NCBI RefSeq assembly: GCF_000282575.1
Contig: NZ_AKJA01000109.1
Location: 1 to 64,000 of the forward strand
Reading direction: 5' to 3'
Source: Herbaspirillum sp. YR522
Lineage (GTDB): Bacteria > Pseudomonadota > Gammaproteobacteria > Burkholderiales > Burkholderiaceae_D
Length of the DNA stretch: 64,000 nt
The position numbers were made by a program, and so were the translations under genes. The notes under the pieces were generated by a model, which saw only the letters and a program-made list of their open reading frames with translations, had not been told where the DNA came from and searched no databases. Every line of letters starts with the position of its first letter. Within the stretch, counting starts at the first letter, position 1. Shown here in pieces: positions 33,521 through 43,301 of this stretch.

Positions 33521-33853
33521 CTAGGCCTTCACATCCTCGTTATTCAAAGTTGGAGCCCGGTCCGCAAGACCGGGCTCCAATGCATTCGTGCACCCCGGCA
33601 ACGCATCGAGCGAAAAATGGCTCGACGGGCGTGTCATGCAGATGCCTATACCTGAATCGATGACCTTCATCTCGATGACGGCGCCATCGCGCGCGGCGCT
33701 GTCGTCACCCAGGTCGAGGTCGAAGCGCTTGATATCGACTTGGTATTTATGCGCGGTGATCTTGTACAGTGCGGCGGCAATCGCCGTCTCCAATTGCTGC
33801 ACCGAGACTTCCTTGAGTGCACGCTTGCCGTGATGACCATCGGCGTTTCCCAT
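33521..33853 (-). CDS. Hypothetical protein, 110 aa
   Basis: The likely start is MGNADGHHGKRALKEVSVQQ. The product resembles a small helical-then-beta domain (LETAIAAALYKITAHKYQVD, AVIEMKVIDSG). The last 20 codons contain a 13-bp hairpin (33550-33562 with 33568-33580, loop CGCAA), so the true end may be earlier or the coding part overlaps a terminator. Convergent with the secreted protein gene. Confidence 0.5.
   Translation of the reverse strand: MGNADGHHGKRALKEVSVQQLETAIAAALYKITAHKYQVDIKRFDLDLGDDSAARDGAVIEMKVIDSGIGICMTRPSSHFSLDALPGCTNALEPGLADRAPTLNNEDVKA
33550..33580. terminator. 13-bp hairpin between convergent genes
   Basis: TTGGAGCCCGGTC (33550-33562) pairs with GACCGGGCTCCAA (33568-33580), loop CGCAA. 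No T-run on either side, so strictly a terminator-like hairpin. Confidence 0.6.
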
Positions 33854-34063
33854 GTGATTCCCCTGCAATATCAATCCGGCCGCTAGCTTAGACGGGATGG
33901 TTGCCTGTTGCGCATCAGGAATTGCCTGAGTTGTCACACGCACGCCCTCGCCTCGTCTCAGGCATTGCCTGATGCAAAAGCCGGGAACCTTGCCCTACCC
34001 TGTGTTGCAGCATCCAGACCAGGAAGGGGGCAACGTGAACAACACCATGCAGGGGAGCCGATC

Positions 34064-35653
34064 ATGCTACTGAATCGACGGCATTCCTCGGTCTGCCTGG
34101 CCACCCTGTTCGTGGTGCTGGCCTGCGCCGCCCTGATCGGCGTCGATGGCTGGCGCACCTGGCAGGCGCGCGAGCGTATGCTGGCCCAGGCGGCGATCGA
34201 CACCGGCAACATGGCCCAGGCGCTGGCGCGCCATGCCGACGATATCTACCAGGAGGCCGACCTGGTGCTGCGGGTAGTGCAGGAACACATCGCCGAGGAT
34301 GGGCTGGACCCGAAATCGCTGCAACGCATTCATCGCCAGCTGGTCATGCAGGTCAACGAGCTGCCACAGCTCAACGGCATCTTCGTCTACGACCAGGACG
34401 GCCGCTGGCTGGTCAATTCGCAGCAGACGCTGGATACCACGCACAACAACGCCGATCGCAGTTATTTCATCCATCATCGCGATCACGCCGACGACCTGCC
34501 CTATCTGGGGCCTCCGGTACAGAGCAAATCGACCGGCTTGTGGATATTCACCATCAGCCGGCGCATCACTCGCGCCGACGGCTCTTTCGGCGGCGTGGTA
34601 CTGGCCACCATTTCCTTCGATTACTTCAAGAGGTATTACGAGAACTTCGACGTCGGCCATCGCGGCCTGATCCTGTTCGCGCTCGACACCGGCATGCTGC
34701 TCATCCGCAGCACGCGCGGCGAGGTGAGCACCGGACAGGACTTGAGCAATTCGGCGATCTTTCGCGACCATGCCTCCAGGCGTGACCGTGGCAGCATCGA
34801 ACTGGCGGCGCGCTTCGATGGCGAGCAGCGCATCAACAGTTTCGTGCGCCTGCCGCGCTATCCGATGTTCATGACGGTGGCCGTGTCGACCGATGAATTG
34901 CTCACCGGCTGGCGCCACGATGCGTACGTGCGTTCCATCGGGATCCTGTTCCTGGTGGGGGTGCTGGCGACCATGGGCCGCCGCCTGGTGAGGCAGATCA
35001 AGCGCCAGGCGCGCGCCGAGGTGGAGGCGGTAAAGGCGCGCGTCAAGACCGATCAGCTCAATGCCACCTTGGTGCAGCTGGCCATGCACGATGGCCTCAC
35101 GGGGCTGGCCAATCGCCGCCATTTCGATCGCACGCTCAGTGCCGAGCTGGCGCGCGTGGCCAATGAAAAAGGCCCGCTGGCCCTGATCCTGATCGATGTC
35201 GATTATTTCAAGCTGTACAACGACGTCTATGGGCATACCAAGGGCGACGATTGCCTCAAGCAGATAGCGGCCGTCATTGGCCGCAGCAAGCGGCGTGGAC
35301 GCGACCTGGCCGCGCGGTATGGCGGCGAGGAATTCGCGCTGGTGCTGCCCGACTGCGACATCCGGGGCGCCACCGCGTTGGCCAACACCCTTCGCCAGAG
35401 CATTGCCGAACTGCGGCTGCCGCACTCCGGCGGACGGCACGGACACGTGAGCGTGAGCATCGGGGTGGCCGCGCTGGACCCGGTGCAGGCCCACGACAGC
35501 CCGCTGGCGCTGATCGAAAGCGCTGACCAGGCGCTGTACCAGGCCAAGGCCGGCGGCCGCGATCGTATCGTGACCGCACCCCAGAGCCTGAAGGTGATCG
35601 CCCGCGACGAACTGGCGCGCCCGCACTCGGCGCGTAGCGGACAGGACCTCTAA
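34064..35653 (+). CDS. Membrane diguanylate cyclase (Cache-GGDEF), paralogue 1
   Basis: 529 residues; AGGGGAGC precedes the ATG. An N-terminal membrane helix (LATLFVVLACAALIGVDGW), a periplasmic Cache-type sensor (NNADRSYFIHHRDHADDLPY) and a second membrane helix near 290 lead into the GGDEF domain: HDGLTGLANRRHFD, LILIDVDYFKLYNDVYGH, RYGGEEFALVLPD. The GGEEF active site is intact, so it should make cyclic di-GMP. Same architecture as the gene at 36773-38323; a RarD-like transporter gene lies between. Confidence 0.85.
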   Translation: MLLNRRHSSVCLATLFVVLACAALIGVDGWRTWQARERMLAQAAIDTGNMAQALARHADDIYQEADLVLRVVQEHIAEDGLDPKSLQRIHRQLVMQVNELPQLNGIFVYDQDGRWLVNSQQTLDTTHNNADRSYFIHHRDHADDLPYLGPPVQSKSTGLWIFTISRRITRADGSFGGVVLATISFDYFKRYYENFDVGHRGLILFALDTGMLLIRSTRGEVSTGQDLSNSAIFRDHASRRDRGSIELAARFDGEQRINSFVRLPRYPMFMTVAVSTDELLTGWRHDAYVRSIGILFLVGVLATMGRRLVRQIKRQARAEVEAVKARVKTDQLNATLVQLAMHDGLTGLANRRHFDRTLSAELARVANEKGPLALILIDVDYFKLYNDVYGHTKGDDCLKQIAAVIGRSKRRGRDLAARYGGEEFALVLPDCDIRGATALANTLRQSIAELRLPHSGGRHGHVSVSIGVAALDPVQAHDSPLALIESADQALYQAKAGGRDRIVTAPQSLKVIARDELARPHSARSGQDL

Positions 35654-35747
35654 GGCGTACGGCAGAGTGCGGTGAGGGTGGCGTACAATCGCCGACTTGC
35701 GCCTTGCCGCCGCCTGCGGCACCAGCGCCCCACTCACTTCGCACTCG

Positions 35748-36644
35748 ATGAATCATCCAGACCTCGCGCGCGGCATCGCACTCTCGGTGCTGGCCTCGGC
35801 CCTGTTCGCCTTCCTCTCAGGCTATACCCGTTTGCTGGCGCCGCTGGACGGCACCACCATCTTCGCCTGGCGCATCCTGTGGACCCTGGCGGCTGTGTTG
35901 CTGCTGCTGGCCTGGCAGCGCCGGGCCAGCAGCCTGCCGGCTGCCTTGCGCACGCTGCTGGACAGCCCGGCAAAGCTGGCCTGCCTGCTGCTCATGGCGG
36001 CGCTGCTGGGATTGCAGCAGTGGCTGTTCCTGTGGGCCCCGGTCAATGGCCGGGCGCTGGAAGTCTCGCTCGGCTACTTCCTGCTGCCGCTCTCGATGGT
36101 GCTGGTCGGACGCTTCCATTATCGCGAGCGCCTGGCGCCGCTGGAAAAGCTGGCCGTGGCCTGCGCCATGCTGGGCGTGGCGCACGAATTGTGGCTCACG
36201 CGCGCATTTTCGTGGACCACCCTGGTGGTGGCGCTGGGCTATCCGCCCTATTTCATCCTGCGCCGTCGCGTCGCCCTCGATTCGCTGATGCTGTTCGCCG
36301 TCGAGTTGCTGTTGATCGCGCCGGTGGCGGTGTTGCTGCTGTACCAGGCAGACGCCTTTGCACAGGCGGCCAGCCAGCCGTTGCTGGCCGCCGTATTGCT
36401 GCCTTTGCTGGGGGTCGCCAGCATGGTGGCGCTGGCGTCCTACCTGGCGGCCGGACAGCTGCTGCCGATGGGTCTGTTCGGCATCCTGGGCTATGTCGAA
36501 CCGGTGCTGCTGGTGCTGGTCGCCATGGCGGTGCTGGGCGAACGCCTCCTGCCGGGGCAACTGGGGACCTATGCGCCGATCTGGATGGCCGTCGTGCTGA
36601 CCATGTTGCATAGCAGAAGACTGATGCGACGCAACGTCGAATGA
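35748..36644 (+). CDS. RarD/EamA-type transporter
   Basis: 298 residues with about ten hydrophobic segments (IALSVLASALFAFLSGYTRL; LLLMAALLGLQQWLFLWAPV; LGYFLLPLSMVLVGRFHYRE; GLFGILGYVEPVLLVLVAMA), two repeated five-helix halves as in the drug/metabolite transporter superfamily. LQQWLFLWAPVNGRALEVSL with the LGYFLLPL box is typical of RarD. Substrate unknown. Its start lies 95 bases after the first cyclase stop. Confidence 0.8.
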   Translation: MNHPDLARGIALSVLASALFAFLSGYTRLLAPLDGTTIFAWRILWTLAAVLLLLAWQRRASSLPAALRTLLDSPAKLACLLLMAALLGLQQWLFLWAPVNGRALEVSLGYFLLPLSMVLVGRFHYRERLAPLEKLAVACAMLGVAHELWLTRAFSWTTLVVALGYPPYFILRRRVALDSLMLFAVELLLIAPVAVLLLYQADAFAQAASQPLLAAVLLPLLGVASMVALASYLAAGQLLPMGLFGILGYVEPVLLVLVAMAVLGERLLPGQLGTYAPIWMAVVLTMLHSRRLMRRNVE

Positions 36645-36772
36645 CACCGAATTGCAGTACTTTTGCCCCTCAGTTCAGCTGTTGCCGCCTTGGCGCCCTG
36701 TCTATACTTGGCTGGATAATCGCCAGCCCCTGAGGGGTGGCCGCTTTCCGTTTCGGGGGAAAGGTGAAGCGC

Positions 36773-38323
36773 ATGCAATCAGAAACTGGGTCCGCCGCGG
36801 ACCCCAAGCATCACGCCATTTCATACCGGGCGCGGCTGTTCGTGATACTGGTCTGCCTGGTCATCGGCATGACCCATGTATGGCAGAGCTGGAGCGCGCG
36901 CCAGAGCGACGTCAAGAATGCCCAGACCAATGCGGGCAACATGGCGCGCGCGCTGGCACAGCACGCCAATGACGCGGTCCAGGCCGCCGACGGCCTGTTG
37001 CTCGATGTCACCGATCGCATCGCCATGCTGGGCATGGGAAGTCCGCTGATCAGCGAAATGACCCCGGTCCTGGCGCGCATTGCCGAGGAAATGCCGCAAC
37101 TGGATGGCTTGTTGATCTACGACGAGCTGGGTAACTGGGTCGTCAATTCGGCCGGCAAGGTGCCTGCCCACGCCAACAACGCCGACCGCAGCTATTTCAT
37201 CCATCACCGCGACAACGACACCCGCAAGCTGCTGGTCGGCCAGGTGCTGCGCAGCCGCACCACCGATCACTGGGTAATCCCGGTATCGCGCCGCATCAAC
37301 CACCGCGACGGCAGCTTCGCCGGCGTGGCGCTGGCCACCATAAACATCGACTATTTCGTCGACCTGTACCGTACCTTCGAGATCGGCCAGAATGGGTCGA
37401 TCGCCCTGTTGCTGCGCGATGGTACGCTGTTGACGCGTCATCCTTTCGAGCCCCGCTTCATCAATCGCAGCTTTGCCGACAGCGTGATCTTCACCGACCT
37501 GCTGCCCAAGAGCCAGACCGGATCGTTCCAGATCAGTTCGCGCATCGATGGCGTACATCGCTATTTCAGTTACCAGGCGGTCGACAAGTTTCCCCTGGTC
37601 GCGGTGGTGGCGTTGGCGAGCGAGGAAGCGCTGGCCGACTGGACCCAGGAAACCCTGGTCTACTCGGCGGGCGTGCTATTGCTGCTGATGATCATCGCCA
37701 GCTTCGGCTGGCGCCTGGTGGGCCAGATCGAACTGCGGCTGCAGGCCGAGCAGAAGACGGTACAGGCCATGGAAGCACTGCGCCTGCTCAATGGCAAGCT
37801 GGAGTTGCTGGCCCACCAGGACGGCCTGACCGGGCTGTCCAACCGGCGCCACTTCGATGACACGCTCGACAAGGAATACCGGCGTGCCGCGCGCTGCAAC
37901 GGCGAACTGTCGCTGGTGCTGATCGATGTCGATTTCTTCAAGCAGTACAACGACATCTACGGCCACCAGGCGGGCGACGAATGCCTGCGCCAGATCGGCC
38001 GCGTGCTGCAGCAGGTGCAGCAGCGGCCGGCCGACCTGGCGGTGCGCTATGGCGGCGAGGAAATGCTGGTGCTGCTGCCCGATACCGGTGCCCAGGGGGC
38101 GGCGCTGGTGGCGGAAAAGATCCGCGCCGGGATCGAGGCGCTGGCACTGCCGCACAGCGGCAACCCGGTCGGCGTGGTCACGGCCAGTGCAGGCGTCAAC
38201 ACCATCCGGCCCGACCAGCACCACCGTCCGCCGATGGGTGACCTGGTCGGTCATGCCGACACCGCCCTGTACGAGGCCAAGCGCGGCGGACGCAACCAGG
38301 TGCGTATCGCCCCGACGAGCTAG
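36773..38323 (+). CDS. Membrane diguanylate cyclase (Cache-GGDEF), paralogue 2
   Basis: 516 residues from ATG (MQSETGSAADPKHH); a GTG 12 codons upstream is possible. The layout is as in the gene at 34064: one membrane helix, a sensor with the same YFIHHRDN motif, a second membrane segment (LVYSAGVLLLLMIIASF) and GGDEF domain (HQDGLTGLSNRRHFDDT, LVLIDVDFFKQYND, RYGGEEMLVLLPD). The active site is GGEEM rather than GGEEF, a small change at the last position. A GGDEF site plus an RxxD-like inhibitory site is not obvious. Confidence 0.85.
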   Translation: MQSETGSAADPKHHAISYRARLFVILVCLVIGMTHVWQSWSARQSDVKNAQTNAGNMARALAQHANDAVQAADGLLLDVTDRIAMLGMGSPLISEMTPVLARIAEEMPQLDGLLIYDELGNWVVNSAGKVPAHANNADRSYFIHHRDNDTRKLLVGQVLRSRTTDHWVIPVSRRINHRDGSFAGVALATINIDYFVDLYRTFEIGQNGSIALLLRDGTLLTRHPFEPRFINRSFADSVIFTDLLPKSQTGSFQISSRIDGVHRYFSYQAVDKFPLVAVVALASEEALADWTQETLVYSAGVLLLLMIIASFGWRLVGQIELRLQAEQKTVQAMEALRLLNGKLELLAHQDGLTGLSNRRHFDDTLDKEYRRAARCNGELSLVLIDVDFFKQYNDIYGHQAGDECLRQIGRVLQQVQQRPADLAVRYGGEEMLVLLPDTGAQGAALVAEKIRAGIEALALPHSGNPVGVVTASAGVNTIRPDQHHRPPMGDLVGHADTALYEAKRGGRNQVRIAPTS

Positions 38324-38335
38324 ACGACGCGGCAA

Positions 38336-38371
38336 GAAAAAATGCCATCCAGCGCTTAACTGGATGGCATT
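38336..38371 (-). terminator. Terminator of fbp
   Basis: A 12-bp perfect stem (AATGCCATCCAG at 38341-38352, CTGGATGGCATT at 38360-38371; loop CGCTTAA). The A-run before it (38336-38342) gives a T-run on the minus strand, so it ends transcription from fbp. Confidence 0.85.
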
Positions 38372-38429
38372 GCACCGGCAGGTTCGTCCAGGCGCGGCGG
38401 CGCCGCAGGCGTGCGCCGCTGCCTACTAC

Positions 38430-39431
38430 CTACTGCTTGTGATACGAGGTCACGCGTTCGACTTCGTTCTTCGATCCCAGGAACACCGCGACCCGCTGGT
38501 GCAGCTTTTCAGGTTGGATGTCGAGGATGCGCTGCTGGCCATCGGTGGCGGCACCGCCCGCCTGTTCGACGATGAAGGCCATCGGATTGGCTTCGTACAT
38601 CAGGCGCAGCTTGCCCGGCTTGCCCGGCTCGCGTGCATCGGCGGGATACATGAAGATGCCGCCGCGATTGAGGATGCGATGCACGTCGGCCACCATGGAG
38701 GCGATCCAGCGCATGTTGAAATCCTTGCCCAGCGGACCCGCCGAGCCGGCCAGCATTTCGTCCACATAGCGCTTGACCGGCGGGAACCAGTGGCGCTGGT
38801 TGGATGCGTTGATGGCGAATTCCTTGGTGTCGGCAGGGATCTGGATGTCTTTCTGCGTGAGCACCCAGGCGCCCATCTCGCGGTCCAGCGTGAAGCAGTG
38901 CACGCCGTCGCCGGTGGTCAGCACCAGCACGGTCTGCGGGCCATAGACGGCGTAGCCGGCAGCGACCTGGCGGGTGCCGGCCTGCATGAAGTCCTTTTCG
39001 CTGGGTTCGGTCATGCCGTCGGGCGCCTTCAACACCGAGAAGATGGTGCCGATCGAGACGTTGACGTCGATGTTCGACGAGCCGTCCAGCGGATCGAACA
39101 TCAGCAGGTATTCACCCATCGGGTAACGGTTGGGGATGCGATGGATGGTCTCCATTTCTTCCGACGCCATGGCGGCCAGGTGGCCACCCCACTCGTTGGC
39201 TTCGAGCAAAATCTCGTTGGAGATCACGTCCAGCTTCTTCTGGACTTCGCCTTGCACGTTCTCACTGCCGGCGGTGCCCAGCACCTCGCCCAGCGCACCC
39301 TTGCCGACGGCATGGGAGATGCTCTTGCAGGCGCGGCCGACGACTTCGATCAACAGGCGCAGCTCGGATGGAATCTTGTTATGCAGGCGCTGCTGCTCGA
39401 TCAGGTGTTGGGTGAGGCTGATGCGTTTCAT
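38430..39431 (-). CDS. fbp: Fructose-1,6-bisphosphatase class I
   Basis: 333 residues, normal length for the enzyme of gluconeogenesis and the Calvin cycle. Clear class I motifs: [13 protein letters not shown], the metal-binding block [20 protein letters not shown] (D-P-x-D-G-S), [18 protein letters not shown] with [15 protein letters not shown], and [20 protein letters not shown] near the C-terminus. It lies 73 bases downstream of pepN, probably cotranscribed; its terminator is at 38336-38371. Confidence 0.95.
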   Translation of the reverse strand: MKRISLTQHLIEQQRLHNKIPSELRLLIEVVGRACKSISHAVGKGALGEVLGTAGSENVQGEVQKKLDVISNEILLEANEWGGHLAAMASEEMETIHRIPNRYPMGEYLLMFDPLDGSSNIDVNVSIGTIFSVLKAPDGMTEPSEKDFMQAGTRQVAAGYAVYGPQTVLVLTTGDGVHCFTLDREMGAWVLTQKDIQIPADTKEFAINASNQRHWFPPVKRYVDEMLAGSAGPLGKDFNMRWIASMVADVHRILNRGGIFMYPADAREPGKPGKLRLMYEANPMAFIVEQAGGAATDGQQRILDIQPEKLHQRVAVFLGSKNEVERVTSYHKQ

Positions 39432-39504
39432 GGTGTGGTCTTCCCTGTTTGAAAATGGATTCGTTGTGTCGCTCGCGACGCCCTGTCCGACGTCGTCTGG
39501 TTGT

Positions 39505-42198
39505 TCAATCCGCGGCCAGCGCCTTGGTGATGACTTCGGCCACGTCGCGCGACAGTTTCGGTGCGTCGGCCACCTGTTGCAATGCCAGGCGCATCTTTTC
39601 CTGCAGCGCCGGCGTGTACTTGCGCCAGCGGTCGAGGCTGCGCGCCAGGCGTGCGGCGACCTGCGCGTTGCTGCCGTTCAAGGCGATGACCTGCTCGGCC
39701 CAGAACGCGTAGCCGCTGCCGTCGGCGGCGTGGAACGCCGATGGATTGCCATTGCAGAAGCTGAAGATGAGGCTGCGCGCCCGATTGGGATTCTTCAGCG
39801 AGAACGCCGGGTGCGTGGCCAGCGTACGCACCGTATCGACATCGGCGTGGCGGGCCGTGGCCTGCAGCGTGAACCACTTGTCGATCACCAGCGCCTCGTC
39901 CTCGAATTCGGCGTAGAAGCGCTGCAAGGCGTCGCTGTTGCCACGGGCGGCGCTATTGGTCAGCGCCGCCAGGGCGGCCAGGCGATCGGTCATGTTGTTG
40001 GCGCTGCGATCCTGTTGCTCGGCCAGCGCCAGCGCTTGCGGGTCGTCCAGCTCGGCCAGGTAGGACAGGGCCGCGTTCTTGAGGGCGCGACGCGCGGCGG
40101 CGGCCGCATCGGGACTATAGGCGCCGTCATGGTCATTGGCTTGATAGGCCGCCAGCAACTCGTCGCGCAGCTGCGCGGCCAGCGAGCGGCGCAGGAACTG
40201 GCGCGCCACGTGGATGGCGTGCGGGTCGATCACTTCCATCTGCTCGGCGATCATGGTCTCCGACGGCAGGCTCAAGGCCAGCTCACGAAACGCCGGATCG
40301 AGCGAGTCGTCGGCCAGCGTGGCGCGCAGCGCCGCGGCCAGCGCACCATCCTGCTCCAGGTTGCCCAGCACGGTATCGTCCGCCCCCCCATGGCTGGACT
40401 GGCGCGCGGCCTGCACCGCCACGGTGAGCGTCAACAGGCGGCGCATGGCCAGGCGCTGGCCGGCTTCCCAACGATTGAAGGCGTCGCTGTCATTGGCCAT
40501 CAGGAAAGCCAGCTCTTCATCGCTGTAGTCGTATTTCAGCACCACCGGCGCCGAGAACCCGCGTAGCAGCGACGGCACCGGCTTTTCGGCGACATCGACG
40601 AAGCAAAAGGTCTGGCGCTGTGCGGTCAGCTCCAGCACACGGGTGGTTCCGCCGGCCTTCTTCTCGCCCTTCAGGCGCAGCGGCATGTCGCGCCCGCTGG
40701 CGTCGAGCAGGCCCACGGCCACCGGGATGTGAAAGGGCTGCTTCTTGCGCTGGCCCGGGGTCGCCGGGCAGCTTTGTTCCAGCGTCAGTTCCAGCGTCCC
40801 GGTGGCGGCGTCGTACTGCACGCTGGCATCGACCTCGGGGGTACCGGACTGGCTGTACCAGCGTTCGAACTGGCGCAGGTCGCGCCCGCTGGAGTCGGCC
40901 ATGGCGGCGCGAAAATCGTCGCAGGTGACGGCCTGGCCGTCATGCCGCTCGAAGTACAGGTCCATGCCGCGGCGGAATCCGTCGCGCCCCAGCAAGGTCT
41001 GGTACATGCGCACCACCTCGGCGCCCTTCTCGTAGATCGTGACGGTATAGAAGTTGTTGATCTCGACGAACGAGTCGGGACGCACCGGGTGCGCCATCGG
41101 TCCGGCGTCCTCGGGGAACTGCGCCTGGCGCAGCACCCGCACGTCGTCGATGCGCTTGACGGCGCGGCCGCTGTCGGTGCCGACCATGTCGGCCGAGAAT
41201 TCCTGGTCGCGAAATACGGTAAGGCCTTCCTTGAGCGAGAGCTGGAACCAGTCGCGGCAAGTGATCCGGTTGCCGGTCCAGTTGTGGAAATATTCGTGGC
41301 CGACCACGGCCTCGATATTGGCGAAATCGACGTCGGTGGCGATGCGCGGGTTGGCCAGCACATACTTGGTGTTGAAGATATTGAGGCCCTTGTTTTCCAT
41401 CGCGCCCATGTTGAAATCGCCCACCGCCACGATCATGAAGCGGTCCAGGTCGAGTTCCAGGCCGAAGCGGTCGACGTCCCAGGCGATGCTGTGCTTGAGC
41501 GAATCCATGGCGTGCTGGGTCTTGTCCAGGTTTCCGTCTTCGACCCATACCTGCAGCAGCACTTCGCGGCCGGACTTGAGGGTGTATTTTTCTTCCTGGC
41601 AGACCAGGTCGCCGGCGACCAGCGCAAACAGGTAGGAAGGCTTCTTGAACGGATCTTCCCACTTGGCGTAGTGGCGGCCATCGGGCAAGTCACCCTGTTC
41701 GATCAGGTTGCCATTGGACAGCAGCACCGGATAGCGGCCACGGTCGGCCCGCAGCATCACGGTGTAGCGTGCCATCACATCGGGCCGGTCGGGGAAGAAC
41801 GTGATCTTGCGAAAACCCTCGGCCTCGCACTGGGTGAAGAAATTGCCGTTCGACACATACAGGCCCATCAGCGAGGTATTGCGATCGGGCTGGACCAGGG
41901 TCTCGATCTGCAATTCGACCTCGGCCGGCGCGCCGGCAATGGTGAGCACACCGCCGACCAGGCGGTAGTCGCCTTTCTTGAGGGTCTTGCCGTTCAGGCG
42001 CAGCGCCACCAGCTCGAGTTCTTCGCCGAACAGCACGATATCGCGGCCGGCCGCGGCCGGATTGCGGCGCATCACGATGCGCGTGGCCACGCGGGTCTGG
42101 GCCGGATCGAGGTCGAAGCCCATGTCGACGGTATCGACCAGGTAATGGGGCGCGGCGTAATCTTTACGGTAGATCGTCTGGGGCGTATCGGTGCGCAT
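39505..42198 (-). CDS. pepN: Aminopeptidase N (M1 family)
   Basis: About 897 residues from [14 protein letters not shown] (a longer start adds nine). The substrate-binding box [10 protein letters not shown] and the zinc site [20 protein letters not shown] with a downstream Glu (SLKEGLTVF) are intact. C-terminal helical domains ([25 protein letters not shown] type) follow. Degrades peptides in the cytoplasm. Upstream of fbp on the same strand. Confidence 0.95.
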   Translation of the reverse strand: MRTDTPQTIYRKDYAAPHYLVDTVDMGFDLDPAQTRVATRIVMRRNPAAAGRDIVLFGEELELVALRLNGKTLKKGDYRLVGGVLTIAGAPAEVELQIETLVQPDRNTSLMGLYVSNGNFFTQCEAEGFRKITFFPDRPDVMARYTVMLRADRGRYPVLLSNGNLIEQGDLPDGRHYAKWEDPFKKPSYLFALVAGDLVCQEEKYTLKSGREVLLQVWVEDGNLDKTQHAMDSLKHSIAWDVDRFGLELDLDRFMIVAVGDFNMGAMENKGLNIFNTKYVLANPRIATDVDFANIEAVVGHEYFHNWTGNRITCRDWFQLSLKEGLTVFRDQEFSADMVGTDSGRAVKRIDDVRVLRQAQFPEDAGPMAHPVRPDSFVEINNFYTVTIYEKGAEVVRMYQTLLGRDGFRRGMDLYFERHDGQAVTCDDFRAAMADSSGRDLRQFERWYSQSGTPEVDASVQYDAATGTLELTLEQSCPATPGQRKKQPFHIPVAVGLLDASGRDMPLRLKGEKKAGGTTRVLELTAQRQTFCFVDVAEKPVPSLLRGFSAPVVLKYDYSDEELAFLMANDSDAFNRWEAGQRLAMRRLLTLTVAVQAARQSSHGGADDTVLGNLEQDGALAAALRATLADDSLDPAFRELALSLPSETMIAEQMEVIDPHAIHVARQFLRRSLAAQLRDELLAAYQANDHDGAYSPDAAAAARRALKNAALSYLAELDDPQALALAEQQDRSANNMTDRLAALAALTNSAARGNSDALQRFYAEFEDEALVIDKWFTLQATARHADVDTVRTLATHPAFSLKNPNRARSLIFSFCNGNPSAFHAADGSGYAFWAEQVIALNGSNAQVAARLARSLDRWRKYTPALQEKMRLALQQVADAPKLSRDVAEVITKALAAD

Positions 42199-42481
42199 GG
42201 ATGCCTGTGGAAAAGAAGATGTCAAGAAAAAAGCAAAGGCAAACCCGGGATTCGTTCAATCAGCGAAACTGGCGGGCGAAAACCTGATTTTACCAATCGC
42301 CGGGGCCGTGCGGTCACCGGCTGCCGCACTAATGACCGACAACCGTGCCGAACGTTCGTCGGCCAGCGGCAAACGCACTAAAATAGCGCTCCCGGCGGGA
42401 TCGAACATGCCGGGGACGCGGTCCAAGCGCCATCGCCACCTGCCCAGCCCCACGCCCGGCCTCATCCTTACTGGAGACACC

Positions 42482-43177
42482 ATGAAACACTGGCTTACCT
42501 CACTGATCGCGGCGGCCAGCCTGCTGCTGAGCGGCTGCGCCTCGGTCATGCAGAGCAATGTGACGGCCTTCCACGCCTGGCCCGCCGATAGCGCCGGCAA
42601 GTCGTTCGCCTTCGCCCCGGCCACGGAGCAGCAGGGCCAACTCGAATACGACGCCTACGCCCAGTTGATCAGGCGCCAGCTGCTGGGGCTGGGCTTGAAG
42701 GAAGCATCCGAACCCCAGGCCGCGCAATTGAACGTGACGTTTCGCTACGGCATGACGACCGAGCAGGTGGTCGAGACCCGTCCTGCCTACGATCCCTACT
42801 TCTACGGTCCGGGGCCCGGCTGGGGTCGCTTCGGCCCCTACGGCTTCTACGGCCCGTTCGGCCCGGCCTATGATCCGTTCTGGTATGGCGGGCCGCTGCA
42901 AAGCACCAGTTATCCGGTGTTCCTGCGCCGCCTGCAGATCGGCATCGCCAATGCCGCCGACGGCAAGCAGCTATACGACGTCGTGGTCGACAGCGACGGT
43001 CGCCAGGCCGGCCTGGCCGCTGCCATGCCTTACATGGTGCGCGCCGCCTTCCAGGATTTTCCCGGCCCCAGCGGCGTGACGCGCCACATATCGATCAAGA
43101 TCGACAAGGATGGCGGCTACGCCGCGCCGCCGGGCGCGGCCGCGCCCGCTGCCTCCGCCCCCGCTCCCGCCAGGTGA
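42482..43177 (+). CDS. DUF4136-type lipoprotein
   Basis: 231 residues. A lipobox (LLLSGCASV) follows a short signal peptide (MKHWLTSLIAAAS). The middle has a Tyr/Gly/Pro-rich stretch (YDPYFYGPGPGWGRFGPYGF), as in several outer-membrane lipoproteins, and YPVFLRRLQIGIANAADGKQ precedes the C-terminal part. The tail is Ala/Pro-rich. Domain call DUF4136 is from pattern memory. Role in the envelope unknown. Confidence 0.7.
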   Translation: MKHWLTSLIAAASLLLSGCASVMQSNVTAFHAWPADSAGKSFAFAPATEQQGQLEYDAYAQLIRRQLLGLGLKEASEPQAAQLNVTFRYGMTTEQVVETRPAYDPYFYGPGPGWGRFGPYGFYGPFGPAYDPFWYGGPLQSTSYPVFLRRLQIGIANAADGKQLYDVVVDSDGRQAGLAAAMPYMVRAAFQDFPGPSGVTRHISIKIDKDGGYAAPPGAAAPAASAPAPAR

Positions 43178-43184
43178 GGCTGCA

Positions 43185-43298
43185 TCACGAATAGAACGCT
43201 TCGCTGGCCAGCGTGATGACCACCACCACCAGCACCGCCACCGCCAGTACCAGCAGCAGGCGGCCGAAGCGGGGTGAATCGGATCCCGGTTTGCCCAC
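43185..43298 (-). CDS. Possible single-pass membrane peptide, 37 aa
   Basis: A GTG-start frame (GKPGSDSPRFGRLLLVLAVA then VLVVVVITLASEAFYS) lies three bases downstream of the quinone reductase gene on the same strand. One clear membrane helix. Short and without a firm ribosome site, so only tentative. Confidence 0.4.
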   Translation of the reverse strand: MGKPGSDSPRFGRLLLVLAVAVLVVVVITLASEAFYS

Positions 43299-43301
43299 GG
43301 C

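Noticed and set aside
34067-35737. A 556-residue minus-strand frame
   Set aside because: Antisense to the first diguanylate cyclase, which has all GGDEF motifs. No domain in the minus frame.
37926-39452. A 508-residue plus frame across a cyclase and fbp
   Set aside because: Overlaps the end of the cyclase in another frame and is antisense to fbp.
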